DNA of 64,000 nucleotides from contig CAJMNR010000003.1 in assembly GCA_905214875.1 (NCBI GenBank), positions 1 through 64,000 of the forward strand, given 5' to 3'. This DNA comes from an uncultured bacterium. GTDB lineage: Bacteria > Bacillota > Clostridia > Lachnospirales > Lachnospiraceae. Below are positions 1-8,435 of this stretch, one piece after another (position 1 is the stretch's first letter; each line of letters opens with the position of its first letter). Below the pieces are notes generated by a model. The model searched no databases, had not been told where the DNA came from, and saw nothing but the letters and a program-made list of their open reading frames with translations. The position numbers and the translations under genes are program-made.

Positions 1-1
1 A

Positions 2-157
2 AAACAAGTATTAAATAGTATTGAATCTGGCATGCCAGAAGATTTTTATACAATTGATTTGATGAATGCGTATGCAAAACTTGGCGAAATTATTGGTGAA
101 GAAGTTGGAGAAGATTTAGTTAATACTATTTTCCAAAAGTTCTGTATGGGTAAATAG
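2..157 (+). CDS. mnmE: tRNA uridine-5-carboxymethylaminomethyl GTPase MnmE, C-terminal end (partial)
   Basis: Reading frame 2 is open from the window edge to a TAG at 155-157 and encodes the last 51 residues of a protein. It ends in FQKFCMGK. The final F-x-K-F-C-x-G-K with its cysteine is the signature C-terminus of MnmE, which works with MnmG to make the cmnm5 modification at the wobble uridine of certain tRNAs. The GTPase domain lies outside the window. mnmG starts 25 bp downstream on the same strand, the usual Firmicute order, which supports the call. Confidence 0.9.
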   Translation, partial: KQVLNSIESGMPEDFYTIDLMNAYAKLGEIIGEEVGEDLVNTIFQKFCMGK

Positions 158-182
158 TAACAAAAGGGAAAGAGGAAGAATT

Positions 183-2066
183 ATGCCACATGTATGTGAA
201 GAATATGATGTTGTAGTTGTTGGTGCTGGTCATGCAGGTTGTGAAGCTGCACTTGCAAGTGCAAGATTATCGTTAAATACGATTATTTTTACAATCAGTA
301 TGGATAGTATTGCATTAATGCCATGTAACCCTAATGTAGGGGGGAGTTCTAAGGGTCATTTAGTTCGTGAAATTGATGCATTAGGCGGTGAGATGGGTAA
401 AAACATCGATAAGACGTTTATCCAGTCTAAAATGCTTAATAAGTCTAAGGGACCTGCAGTACACTCCTTACGTGCTCAAGCCGATAAACAAGATTATAGC
501 AGAGAAATGCGCCGAGTTCTCGAAAATACAGACAATCTTACAGTAAGACAAGGTGAAGTTACTGAAATCTTAACTGAGAATGGGAAGGTTGTAGGAGTAA
601 AGACATTTACGGGGGCAACGTACCACTGTAAAGCAGTTGTATTATGTACTGGAACATATCTAAATGCAAGATGTGTCCATGGAGATGTAAGCATTTATAC
701 AGGACCGAATGGTTTGGCGGCAGCCACTCATTTAACAGATTCTTTAAAATCTTTAGGAATTGAAATGTATCGATTTAAGACAGGAACTCCTGCAAGAATT
801 GATAAACGTTCGATTGATTTTAGTAAGATGGAAGAACAAAAAGGAGACGAACAAATTGTACCATTCTCCTTTACAAATAAGGCAGAAGATTTACAAAGAG
901 ACCAGATTTCTTGCTGGTTAACTTATACGAATGAAAAGACACATGAAATCATTCGCAGCAACTTAGATCGTTCCCCTCTATATTCAGGTAATATCCAGGG
1001 AACAGGACCAAGATACTGCCCATCTATTGAAGATAAGGTAGTAAGATTTGCTGATAAAAACCGTCACCAAGTATTTATTGAGCCAGAAGGAAACTATACA
1101 AACGAGATGTATATTGGTGGTATGTCTAGTTCTCTTCCAGAAGATGTTCAGTATGCAATGTATCGTAGTGTTCCAGGTCTCGAAAATGCTAAAATTGTTC
1201 GTAATGCATATGCGATTGAATATGACTGCATCAATGCGAATCAATTAAAAGGGTCTCTTGAATTCAAAAATGTAGAGGGATTATTTAGTGGTGGACAGTT
1301 TAATGGTAGTTCAGGTTATGAAGAGGCAGCAGCTCAAGGTTTAATGGCAGGTATTAATGCAGCACTTAAAGTATTAGGTAGAGAAGCGGTTGTATTAGAT
1401 CGTTCTGAAGCGTATATCGGTGTTTTAATCGATGACCTAGTAACAAAAGAGACTCATGAACCATACCGTATGATGACTTCAAGAGCCGAATACAGACTTA
1501 TTTTACGTCAAGACAATGCAGACTTACGTCTATCCGAAATTGGCCACGAAATCGGGTTAATTGACGATGAACGTTATGATTATGTGGTGAAGAAGCGTCA
1601 AATGATCAAAGATGAAATTGCTCGTTTAGAAGAGTATAAGATAGGTGCAAATAAAGAAGTACAAGAGTTATTAGAAAGCTTAGACAGTCAGCCATTAAAG
1701 ACTGGTACGACGTTAGCAGAGTTGATTCGTAGACCGGAATTAACATATGAGGATATTGCACCATTAGATAAAGAACGTGAAGAACTACCAAGTGATGTAA
1801 TCGAACAGATTAATATCAATATTAAATATGATGGTTATATTACAAGACAATTAAAACAGGTAGAACAATTCAAAAAGTTAGAAAATAAGAAGATACCTGC
1901 AGACATTAATTATGATGAGATTAATAGTTTAAGAATTGAGGCAAGACAGAAATTAAGTAAGATCCGCCCTGCATCAGTAGGTCAAGCATCTCGTATCTCG
2001 GGAGTAAGCCCTGCAGATATTTCTGTGCTATTAGTTTATTTAGAAGTACTACGTCATAATAAATAA
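183..2066 (+). CDS. mnmG: tRNA uridine-5-carboxymethylaminomethyl modification enzyme MnmG (GidA)
   Basis: The product has 627 residues, the normal length for long-form MnmG. This FAD enzyme forms a complex with MnmE to install the 5-carboxymethylaminomethyl group on wobble U34. The N-terminal FAD-binding Rossmann motif GAGHAG is at residues 14-19, followed by the family block [16 protein letters not shown] near residue 46 and [16 protein letters not shown] near 375. The helical C-terminal MnmE/tRNA-binding region ends in [18 protein letters not shown]. An AAAGGGAAAGAGG stretch lies just upstream of the ATG. It follows mnmE and precedes rsmG, probably in one operon near the origin. Confidence 0.98.
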   Translation: MPHVCEEYDVVVVGAGHAGCEAALASARLSLNTIIFTISMDSIALMPCNPNVGGSSKGHLVREIDALGGEMGKNIDKTFIQSKMLNKSKGPAVHSLRAQADKQDYSREMRRVLENTDNLTVRQGEVTEILTENGKVVGVKTFTGATYHCKAVVLCTGTYLNARCVHGDVSIYTGPNGLAAATHLTDSLKSLGIEMYRFKTGTPARIDKRSIDFSKMEEQKGDEQIVPFSFTNKAEDLQRDQISCWLTYTNEKTHEIIRSNLDRSPLYSGNIQGTGPRYCPSIEDKVVRFADKNRHQVFIEPEGNYTNEMYIGGMSSSLPEDVQYAMYRSVPGLENAKIVRNAYAIEYDCINANQLKGSLEFKNVEGLFSGGQFNGSSGYEEAAAQGLMAGINAALKVLGREAVVLDRSEAYIGVLIDDLVTKETHEPYRMMTSRAEYRLILRQDNADLRLSEIGHEIGLIDDERYDYVVKKRQMIKDEIARLEEYKIGANKEVQELLESLDSQPLKTGTTLAELIRRPELTYEDIAPLDKEREELPSDVIEQININIKYDGYITRQLKQVEQFKKLENKKIPADINYDEINSLRIEARQKLSKIRPASVGQASRISGVSPADISVLLVYLEVLRHNK

Positions 2067-2085
2067 AGCAGTATAAGGAGTAATT

Positions 2086-2802
2086 GTGGAACAAGATAAA
2101 GTATTTTTAGACGGTTTAAAAGAGCTTAACATTGAGTTAAGTAATGAGCAAATCGCTCAGTTTCATAAATACTATGAAATGTTAGTAGAAAAAAATAAGG
2201 TGATGAATCTTACAGCAATTACAGAGTGGGAAGAAGTTGTTCATAAGCACTTTTTAGATAGTATTGCAATTATTAAGACGATGGATATGTCTAAATCCTA
2301 TCGAATCCTTGATTTAGGAACGGGTGCAGGATTCCCAGGCATTCCATTAAAAATTGCATTTCCACAGTTAGAAATTGTATTATTAGATTCCTTAAATAAA
2401 AGAATTTTATTTTTACAAGAAGTAATTGATGAGTTAGGATTAAAAGATATAACAGCAATCCATGGACGTGCAGAAGATTTTGCAAAAAGAAAAGAATACC
2501 GCGAAACCTTTGATCTATGTGTATCAAGAGCAGTAGCGAACCTATCTTCGTTAACAGAGTATTGTTTGCCATATGTTAAAAAAGGTGGCGTATTTGTTTC
2601 TTACAAATCTCAGACGGCAGTGGAAGAAGCGAAGGCAGCAGGTAAGGCAATTCATGTACTTGGAGGCAAGTTAGAAGGAATCATTGATTTTACGCTTCCA
2701 GGAACCGATATGACTCGTTGTTTCGTAAAGGTTAAGAAAGTCTTAGAGACTCCTAAAAAGTATCCTAGAAGTGCAGGAAAGCCGACCAAAGAGCCATTAT
2801 AG
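2086..2802 (+). CDS. rsmG: 16S rRNA (guanine527-N7)-methyltransferase RsmG (GidB)
   Basis: The product has 238 residues and is a class I SAM-dependent methyltransferase that modifies G527 of 16S rRNA. Residues 75-85 carry the glycine-rich SAM motif LDLGTGAGFPG. Downstream blocks VSRAVANLSSLTEYCLP and the lysine-rich tail are typical of the family. The start is GTG at 2086, five bases after an AAGGAG ribosome binding site at 2075-2080, giving MEQDKVFLD. The gene lies 19 bp after mnmG. In other bacteria loss of this gene gives low-level streptomycin resistance (family knowledge). Confidence 0.97.
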   Translation: MEQDKVFLDGLKELNIELSNEQIAQFHKYYEMLVEKNKVMNLTAITEWEEVVHKHFLDSIAIIKTMDMSKSYRILDLGTGAGFPGIPLKIAFPQLEIVLLDSLNKRILFLQEVIDELGLKDITAIHGRAEDFAKRKEYRETFDLCVSRAVANLSSLTEYCLPYVKKGGVFVSYKSQTAVEEAKAAGKAIHVLGGKLEGIIDFTLPGTDMTRCFVKVKKVLETPKKYPRSAGKPTKEPL

Positions 2803-2814
2803 GGAGGAAAGTGT

Positions 2815-3267
2815 ATGGTAAAGGGTAAGTTTTTAACCAGTAAAGATGATTTATCAGAAGTATTAAAAATCCGAGAAGAAGTATTTTGTGAGGAGCAAGG
2901 GATTGCAAAAGAATTAGAACATGATGCATTGGATGATGGGGCTATTCATGTATTAATCAATGATCATGACTGTAATGTTGCAACCGGACGTTTGTTACAG
3001 CTTCAAGGTGAGTACTTTATAGGGAGAGTCGCCGTAAGAAAAGAAGAGCGTGGAAAATATTATGGTGATTTTGTAGTACGTATGCTAGTAGATAAAGCAT
3101 TTAGAAATGGTGCGAAAGAAGTAAAGATAGAGGCCCAGAAACATACCATTCCTTTTTATAAAAAGATTGGATTTGTTGAGGATGGAGAAGAATGTATGAA
3201 AGCAGGAATTCCTCATATTCCAATGAAAATTGTACAAGGTGCATTATCTTGTCATTGTAAAAAGTAA
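2815..3267 (+). CDS. GNAT family N-acetyltransferase (ElaA-like)
   Basis: The product has 150 residues. The fold is recognised from the N-terminal block IREEVFCEEQGI (residues about 20-31), the acetyl-CoA region IGRVAVRKEERGKYYGDFVVRMLVDKA with a degenerate R/Q-x-x-G-x-G/A loop, and the C-terminal FYKKIGFVEDGEE. These resemble ElaA-type small GNAT enzymes. The acceptor substrate is unknown. A GGGAGGAAA ribosome binding site precedes the ATG, and the gene starts 12 bp after rsmG, so it is probably the last gene of the mnmE-mnmG-rsmG operon before a strong terminator. The last residues are Cys/His-rich (SCHCKK). Confidence 0.85.
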   Translation: MVKGKFLTSKDDLSEVLKIREEVFCEEQGIAKELEHDALDDGAIHVLINDHDCNVATGRLLQLQGEYFIGRVAVRKEERGKYYGDFVVRMLVDKAFRNGAKEVKIEAQKHTIPFYKKIGFVEDGEECMKAGIPHIPMKIVQGALSCHCKK

Positions 3268-3270
3268 AAA

Positions 3271-3305
3271 AAGGCAGTTCACATCATATTGTGGACTGCC
3301 TTTTC
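3271..3305. terminator. Bidirectional intrinsic terminator
   Basis: GGCAGTTCAC (3273-3282) pairs with GTGGACTGCC (3291-3300) with one G-U wobble. An A run lies on the left and TTTT on the right, so it can end the rsmG-side transcript and the convergent hydrolase transcript. Confidence 0.85.
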
Positions 3306-3320
3306 GTTTCATGTGAAACA
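3305..3320. promoter_or_regulatory. Degenerate parS-like site
   Basis: CGTTTCATGTGAAACA differs at two positions from the Firmicute ParB target TGTTNCACGTGAAACA. It lies directly after the terminator and 2.9 kb before the two better parS sites next to parA. Binding by ParB is inferred from the match only. Confidence 0.5.
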
Positions 3321-3335
3321 AAATTATGAGGTGAT

Positions 3336-4295
3336 TTATAACTCTTCTAGATATAGTTTAACGATATCTGCACATTTGGATGGCTTTTCAATATGTGGCA
3401 TGCCTTTGGTATTCGGAATATACATAGCTTCAATAGAAGAGTTAAAGTATTTGTATTCATCTACGGTAGCTTCGATACCATCTACATTTGAGCCTGCAAT
3501 AATACAGATGGAGTTATTGATATCTTTTAGAGCATGAATAATATTCGTGTTCGTGTAATGGCATTTTATACTTGTATATACATATTTCGAGGAAGCTCCT
3601 GAAGTATGTGCTGCTTCTGAAAATGCGTTTTCATATCTTTGAACAGGATATGGTGCACTTAAATAATTTGTTTCAAATTTTTTCTTAATTCTTAATTTAT
3701 TGTTATTGATATTATAGATGAGTGTACCAATGATTGGAACATCTAACATCCATTTTAATATCTTGTGTTTTTTCTTTGGATATTTATTAAGTTCTTTTAA
3801 ATCAGTAGGATTTATAAGAATTAATTTATTAAATAATTGTGCATCGATATAGCAAGCCATAATAGCTATGGCACAGCTTTTTCTTGAAGTAACAATGGTT
3901 GTTTTCGCTTTAATTACATTCTTAATAAAGTCAGAGATGAGTTGTACATATAAATAGTTCGTATAAGTCATCTTTGGTTTGTCGGAACGTCCACATCCAA
4001 TTAAATCAATCGTATAAACGGTGTTAGTTTGGGTTAACTTGTTCTCTAATTCTTTGAATTCATAACCAGATCCTGTACTGGATAAGTCGTGAATAAGAAG
4101 AATTGGGTCACCGGAGCCCTTACGAGTATAAGAAATCTTTCCAAAGCGCCAATCATAATATCTGCTATTTTCTCTATATAAAATTTCTTTTAATGTACTT
4201 AGAAAAAATATGGCCTTATTTACAACATGAACGATACCTAAACTTAATACTATGATCCCCGTTATTAACGAAACTTTTTGGGTTTTTTTCTTCAA
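3336..4295 (-). CDS. Membrane-anchored alpha/beta hydrolase fold protein
   Basis: The product has 319 residues. A single hydrophobic segment (about residues 8-28) should anchor it to the membrane. It is followed by an alpha/beta hydrolase domain: the strand and oxyanion region ILLIHDLSSTGSGYEF, then YTIDLIGCGRSDKP, typical of the fold. The expected nucleophile elbow G-x-S-x-G reads TSRKSCAIA, so the serine sits in an unusual R-K-S-C-A context. Possible acid and base are the Asp in AGSNVDG and the His in GMPHIEKP. The start is TTG at 4295 with GGGG about 8 bases upstream. It is transcribed against its neighbours, and the substrate is unknown. Confidence 0.75.
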   Translation of the reverse strand: MKKKTQKVSLITGIIVLSLGIVHVVNKAIFFLSTLKEILYRENSRYYDWRFGKISYTRKGSGDPILLIHDLSSTGSGYEFKELENKLTQTNTVYTIDLIGCGRSDKPKMTYTNYLYVQLISDFIKNVIKAKTTIVTSRKSCAIAIMACYIDAQLFNKLILINPTDLKELNKYPKKKHKILKWMLDVPIIGTLIYNINNNKLRIKKKFETNYLSAPYPVQRYENAFSEAAHTSGASSKYVYTSIKCHYTNTNIIHALKDINNSICIIAGSNVDGIEATVDEYKYFNSSIEAMYIPNTKGMPHIEKPSKCADIVKLYLEEL

Positions 4296-4337
4296 CGTAA
4301 TACCCCGCTTTCATAAGTAATATTCTGATATATTTCT

Positions 4338-4366
4338 ATTATAAGGTAAATTTTGCTTGGTTACAA
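4338..4366 (-). promoter_or_regulatory. Promoter of the alpha/beta hydrolase gene
   Basis: On the minus strand TTGTAA (4361-4366) and TATAAT (4338-4343) are separated by 17 bp, about 45 bp upstream of the hydrolase start. Confidence 0.55.
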
Positions 4367-4524
4367 TTATTTTTTTTGTAAATTAAAATGGCTGTAATAT
4401 ATAAAATCCATTGAGAAATCACAACATTTAGTGTATTGTATATAGTATATGCTTATAATATAGAAGTATTTGTATTTTTAAGTAGATTATTCTTAATAAT
4501 GATAACAAATGGGATGAGGGGACA

Positions 4525-5595
4525 ATGAAAACAGAAGAAAAACATATATGTCATAACGAAGCTGCAGGAAGAATTATTGATGAAATGATTCAGGAATACA
4601 TAAGTGGATATTCACTCAATTTAGGGAACAAAGAGAATTATTTGGAGAATACATCAGAATATTTCTCAATTAAGAATGATTCTAATCAAAATACTAGGGA
4701 AGTTAAGAATGATTCTAATTTATCAAAAGAACAGGCACTTGAACGTGTAAATGCATTATTACTTGCACAGAAGTTAATTATGCAAGAAAATGATAAAATT
4801 GAACCTGAAAATACTATCGAAAATAATAATAAAGTCCGATATTCTATATTAGATGTACTTGAGTTAGATCGGAAAAGAATTGCAAGGGATTTACATGATT
4901 CATCAGTCCAAATACTCACAATGTTAGTCCATAAAGCTGAATTGTGTGAGAAATTAATAGAAATAGATACAATTCGCACTAAAATGGAACTTCACATCAT
5001 GTCAGATGTATTAAAGGATGCAATATCAGAGTTACGTCAGACAATCTTTAATTTAAGACCAATGACAATGGATGATTTGGGGATTATGGACTCCATCGAA
5101 CGATATGTACAGATGTTAATTCAGAGTAGTGATATTATTTTCAAACTTAATGTAATTAACAGCGAGAAGTATGATATTGAGCAATTGTTAAAACCAGTAC
5201 AAAAATTATCTTTATATCGTGTATTACAGGAATGTTGCAGCAATATTGTGAAACATTCAGGGGCAAGGAATGCACTTATTACTATCAAATTACATGCTGA
5301 TAGAATTGAAATGGTTGTTGAAGACGATGGTAAGGGTTTTAATAATCCGGGGATTATAAATAGGGTAAATGAGATAAGTAATAGTAAATCACTAGAAGAA
5401 GAAGAGTGTTTAGATGCATTAACCAAAGTATTATCAGAACGTTCAGATTTTTCTGGTTATGGCTTATCGATGTTACAAGAAAGAGTTTATTTGCTAAGGG
5501 GAAAGATGCATATAGACACTAGTAAAAAGGGAAGCAGAATCAAAGTAATTATTCCAATTACTACATATGAGGAGGTTTTAAATGAAACCAATTAA
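4525..5595 (+). CDS. Cytoplasmic sensor histidine kinase, NarX/DegS (HisKA_3) type
   Basis: The product has 356 residues and no membrane segment, so it probably senses an internal signal or a protein partner, like DegS. The first ~95 residues are polar and of unknown fold. The dimerisation/phosphoacceptor motif RKRIARDLHDSSVQ puts the phosphorylated His near residue 123. The HATPase domain follows: LQECCSNIVKHSGA (N box), VEDDGKGF (G1) and SGYGLSMLQERVYLLRG (G2). It overlaps the response regulator gene by 14 bp, so the two are translationally coupled and form a cognate pair. The input signal is unknown. Confidence 0.9.
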   Translation: MKTEEKHICHNEAAGRIIDEMIQEYISGYSLNLGNKENYLENTSEYFSIKNDSNQNTREVKNDSNLSKEQALERVNALLLAQKLIMQENDKIEPENTIENNNKVRYSILDVLELDRKRIARDLHDSSVQILTMLVHKAELCEKLIEIDTIRTKMELHIMSDVLKDAISELRQTIFNLRPMTMDDLGIMDSIERYVQMLIQSSDIIFKLNVINSEKYDIEQLLKPVQKLSLYRVLQECCSNIVKHSGARNALITIKLHADRIEMVVEDDGKGFNNPGIINRVNEISNSKSLEEEECLDALTKVLSERSDFSGYGLSMLQERVYLLRGKMHIDTSKKGSRIKVIIPITTYEEVLNETN

Positions 5596-6226
5596 AATTA
5601 TTATTGCTGATGACCATTGGATGGTCAGAGATGGGATAAAGCAATTATTAGAATTGGATCAGGAATTTAATGTAGTGGCACAAGCAGGTTCCGCAGAGGA
5701 ATGTTTAAGAGCAGTACAATTAGTTGAGGGACAAGTTCTGTTATTAGATATTAATATGCCAGGAACAAGTGGTATTGAAATTATACCGACAATAAAAAAG
5801 CTTAATCCCAATATTAAGATTTTGATGCTAACAATCCATAATGAAGTTGAATACTTAAATAAAGCATTTAAATTAGGGGCAAATGGATATGCATTAAAAG
5901 ATTCAAATTCAGATATGTTAAAGAAAGCTATTAGAGCAGTAATTAATGAAGAAAAGTTCGTTGATCCAATTGTTTTACCATATTTATATTCTGACCGTGC
6001 TAAAATCTATGTAGATACAAAATCATCTTCACTTACAGATCGTGAAAATGAAGTATTAATATTATTGACACAAGGATTGTTTAATAAGGAAATAGGATAT
6101 AAGTTAGGAATTAGTGAAAAGACAGTTAAAAATCATGTATCTAATATATTTAGAAAACTTGGCGTATCAGATCGAACGCAGGCAGCAATTTATGCAGTGA
6201 AAAATAATATAGTGAGTCTTGATTAG
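5582..6226 (+). CDS. LuxR/NarL-family response regulator
   Basis: The product has 214 residues. The receiver domain has the acidic pair IIADDHWMVRDGI at residues 7-19, the phosphoacceptor Asp in LLLDINMPG (about residue 56), and a conserved Lys in YALKDSNSD. A GerE-type helix-turn-helix follows: LTDRENEVLILLTQGLFNKEIGYKLGISEKTVKNHVSNIFRKLGV. It is the output partner of the overlapping DegS-like kinase. No target promoter can be assigned from this window. A terminator containing a parS palindrome lies 12 bp after the stop. Confidence 0.93.
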   Translation: MKPIKIIIADDHWMVRDGIKQLLELDQEFNVVAQAGSAEECLRAVQLVEGQVLLLDINMPGTSGIEIIPTIKKLNPNIKILMLTIHNEVEYLNKAFKLGANGYALKDSNSDMLKKAIRAVINEEKFVDPIVLPYLYSDRAKIYVDTKSSSLTDRENEVLILLTQGLFNKEIGYKLGISEKTVKNHVSNIFRKLGVSDRTQAAIYAVKNNIVSLD

Positions 6227-6238
6227 ATGTCGAAAAAG

Positions 6239-6270
6239 GATGATGTTTCACGTGAAACGTCATCTTTTTT
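6239..6270 (+). terminator. Intrinsic terminator whose hairpin contains parS
   Basis: GATGATGTTTCAC (6239-6251) is followed directly by GTGAAACGTCATC (6252-6264), with one T-G wobble, and then TTTTTT. It ends the two-component operon. The stem core is also the ParB-binding palindrome. Confidence 0.85.
6244..6259. promoter_or_regulatory. parS centromere site
   Basis: TGTTTCACGTGAAACG matches the ParB consensus TGTTNCACGTGAAACA at all but the last base and lies 466 bp upstream of parA. Confidence 0.88.
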
Positions 6271-6317
6271 AATTGTTAGGAAATTTCTCTGTCGAGCTCT
6301 TTCCTAACAATTAAAAA
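6266..6317. repeat. Perfect 18-bp inverted repeat (possible bidirectional terminator or element end)
   Basis: The arm at 6266-6283 (TTTTTAATTGTTAGGAAA) is the exact reverse complement of 6300-6317, with a 16-base spacer. The symmetric T/A flanks fit a bidirectional terminator. It borders a GC-rich non-coding island. Confidence 0.8.
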
Positions 6318-6540
6318 TGCCCCAAAAAGCAGTGCGCGGACAAAGTGTGCGTTCCTTGACAAACACAAAAGACGCGAGAGTGTGTGGAACACACACTTTG
6401 TTCTTTACGCGGACAACGAGGCAATGGCGACTGCCGCGATAACGAGAAAAACTCATAGAGAGTGTTTCTTCTCATTGTGAGAATAACCAGGCAGCAGTAA
6501 TAATTTGTTTCGTTTGCATGGATTATAATGACTCCATAGC
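6318..6540. other. GC-rich non-coding island with inverted repeats
   Basis: This stretch is clearly richer in G+C than the surrounding AT-rich DNA and has no convincing ORF. ACAAAGTGTGCGTTCC (6340-6355) and GGAACACACACTTTGT (6386-6401) form an inverted repeat with one mismatch. GCGGACAA occurs at 6336 and again at 6409. It may be an intergenic repeat family or a structured RNA; which one cannot be settled from one copy. Confidence 0.5.
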
Positions 6541-6547
6541 ATAATTA

Positions 6548-6563
6548 TGTTCCACGTGAAACA
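6548..6563. promoter_or_regulatory. parS centromere site (exact consensus)
   Basis: TGTTCCACGTGAAACA is an exact match to the Bacillus-type parS palindrome and lies 162 bp upstream of parA. Confidence 0.96.
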
Positions 6564-6621
6564 TTTTTATTCTTAAAATACGATAAATATTTAAACAATA
6601 GTAGATATACAAAAAATATAA

Positions 6622-6630
6622 TGCTATAAT
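6622..6630 (+). promoter_or_regulatory. Extended -10 promoter of parAB
   Basis: TGCTATAAT at 6622-6630 is an extended -10 element about 95 bp upstream of parA. No good -35 box is visible. Confidence 0.5.
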
Positions 6631-6724
6631 AAAAATTGACTAGAGCAGAGAGCGGCATTTTAGCAATCTGTAGAAACAATAACATGAAAATACTTTATAA
6701 ATATAAAAAATAAAAGGTGATAAG

Positions 6725-7492
6725 ATGGGAAGAGTAATAGCAGTTGCAAATCAAAAGGGTGGAGTTGGAAAAACAACCACAGCTATTAATCTGTCAGCAG
6801 CATTAGCAGAGGCTGGGAAAAAAGTGTTGACAATTGACCTTGATCCCCAAGGAAATACGTCCAGTGGATTAGGAATTGATAAAAATTCCTTACGAAGTAC
6901 CGTATACGAATTAATGATTGGCGAAGCCACATTATATGAAAGCATTCAAAGAAATGTCCTTGAAAACTTATCGGTTCTTCCATCAAATGTGGAACTTGCT
7001 GGTGCTGAGATTGAATTAATCGGCGTTGAGGAAAAAGAGTTTATTTTAAGAAAATACGTGGATATTATCAAGGATGATTATGATTTTATTATTATTGATT
7101 GTCCACCTTCATTAAATACTCTTACAGTAAATGCAATGACTACAGCAGATACTGTTATTGTACCAATTCAGTGTGAATATTATGCATTAGAGGGATTGTC
7201 ACAGTTAATTCATACGATTAACTTAGTGAAGAAGAGGTTAAATCCACATCTAGAAATAGAAGGCGTTGTATTTACAATGTATGATGCAAGAACAAATTTA
7301 TCATTACAAGTAGTAGAGAATGTAAAAGAGAACTTAAATCAAAATATTTATAAATCTATTATTCCAAGAAACGTTCGTTTGGCAGAAGCACCAAGCCATG
7401 GTATGCCAATTACAGAATATGATCCTCGTTCTACGGGAGCAGAGGGGTACCGTTCATTAGCGCAAGAAGTAATAGAAAGAGGGAATAAATAA
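6725..7492 (+). CDS. parA: Chromosome-partitioning ATPase ParA (Soj)
   Basis: The product has 255 residues, typical of chromosomal Soj/ParA. The deviant Walker A box NQKGGVGKTTT is at residues 9-19, Walker A' is LTIDLDPQGNTSSGLG near 36-51, and Walker B is FIIIDCPPSLN near 120. The protein binds DNA as an ATP dimer and is released by ParB, which drives origin segregation. In Bacillus it also controls DnaA activity (family knowledge). It has no N-terminal helix-turn-helix, so it is the chromosomal rather than the P1-type form. The stop codon overlaps the parB start by one base (TAATG), so the two are coupled. Confidence 0.97.
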   Translation: MGRVIAVANQKGGVGKTTTAINLSAALAEAGKKVLTIDLDPQGNTSSGLGIDKNSLRSTVYELMIGEATLYESIQRNVLENLSVLPSNVELAGAEIELIGVEEKEFILRKYVDIIKDDYDFIIIDCPPSLNTLTVNAMTTADTVIVPIQCEYYALEGLSQLIHTINLVKKRLNPHLEIEGVVFTMYDARTNLSLQVVENVKENLNQNIYKSIIPRNVRLAEAPSHGMPITEYDPRSTGAEGYRSLAQEVIERGNK

Positions 7493-8400
7493 TGGCACCT
7501 AAAAGAGGACTTTCTAAAGGGTTAGGAAAAGGTCTGGATTCGATGATTCCTGATAAGATACAGGAGACAAAGGAAAATCTTCACGAAGGATTGGAAGATA
7601 ATAAGGAAACTGTTATTGATATTAATAAAATTGAGCCAAATAAGGGACAACCTAGAAAAATGTTTAATGAAGACGCCCTTATGGATTTGGCCGATTCTAT
7701 TAAACAGTACGGCATTATTCAGCCATTAATTGTACAAAAAAGAGAGAATCATTATACAATTATTGCTGGTGAAAGACGTTGGAGAGCTGCAAAATTAGCA
7801 GGAATTAGAGAAGTACCAGTAGTTATTAAAGACTATACACCTCAAGAGGTATTAGAAATTGCTTTAATTGAGAACATACAAAGAGAGGATTTAAATCCAA
7901 TAGAAGAAGCAATGGCATTTCAAAATCTTATTGCAGAGTTTAAATTAAAGCAGGATGAGCTCGCTGAAAGAGTGTCTAAGAGTCGTGCGGCAATTGCAAA
8001 CTCTATGCGTTTACTTAAGTTAGATCCACGAGTACAACAGATGATTATTGATGACATGATTACAAGTGGTCATGCTAGAGCGTTATTATCAATTGATAAC
8101 ATGGACGAGCAATATAATGTTGCGACACAGGTTTTTGATTTGAAATTAAGTGTACGTGAAACAGAAAAACTTGTGAAGAAGATTGTTGAGGGTAAGAATA
8201 CGCCTGAAAAGCCAAAGACAGTTCTTACCGAGCAAGAAATTATTATTTTAAAGAATCTTGAAGATAATTTAAAGAATATTATTGGAAGTAAAGTATCCAT
8301 TACAAAGAAACAAAAAAATAAGGGAAAAATAGAAATTGAGTACTATTCTAATGATGAGTTAGAACGTATTATAGAGTTATTTCAAACAATTCACGCATAA
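7492..8400 (+). CDS. parB: Chromosome-partitioning protein ParB (Spo0J)
   Basis: The product has 302 residues. The N-terminal KRGLSKGLGKGLDSMIP is the ParA-stimulating region. The ParB/Srx nuclease-like CTPase domain includes INKIEPNKGQPRK and ITAGERRWRAAKLAG-like residues (here IIAGERRWRAAKLAG, about 90-104) and the arginine box IALIENIQREDLNPIEEA. The central helix-turn-helix KQDELAERVSKSRAAIANSMRLLKL recognises parS, and a C-terminal dimerisation domain follows. Cognate parS sites lie at 6244 and 6548. It loads SMC near the origin in related bacteria. Confidence 0.97.
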   Translation: MAPKRGLSKGLGKGLDSMIPDKIQETKENLHEGLEDNKETVIDINKIEPNKGQPRKMFNEDALMDLADSIKQYGIIQPLIVQKRENHYTIIAGERRWRAAKLAGIREVPVVIKDYTPQEVLEIALIENIQREDLNPIEEAMAFQNLIAEFKLKQDELAERVSKSRAAIANSMRLLKLDPRVQQMIIDDMITSGHARALLSIDNMDEQYNVATQVFDLKLSVRETEKLVKKIVEGKNTPEKPKTVLTEQEIIILKNLEDNLKNIIGSKVSITKKQKNKGKIEIEYYSNDELERIIELFQTIHA

Positions 8401-8435
8401 GAGTGATGAAAGAAGAAAAGAAGGTAGGTTAACAA

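Noticed and set aside
3289..3537. 82-codon plus-strand ORF at the end of the hydrolase gene
   Set aside because: It lies antisense inside the hydrolase coding region and begins in a terminator stem.
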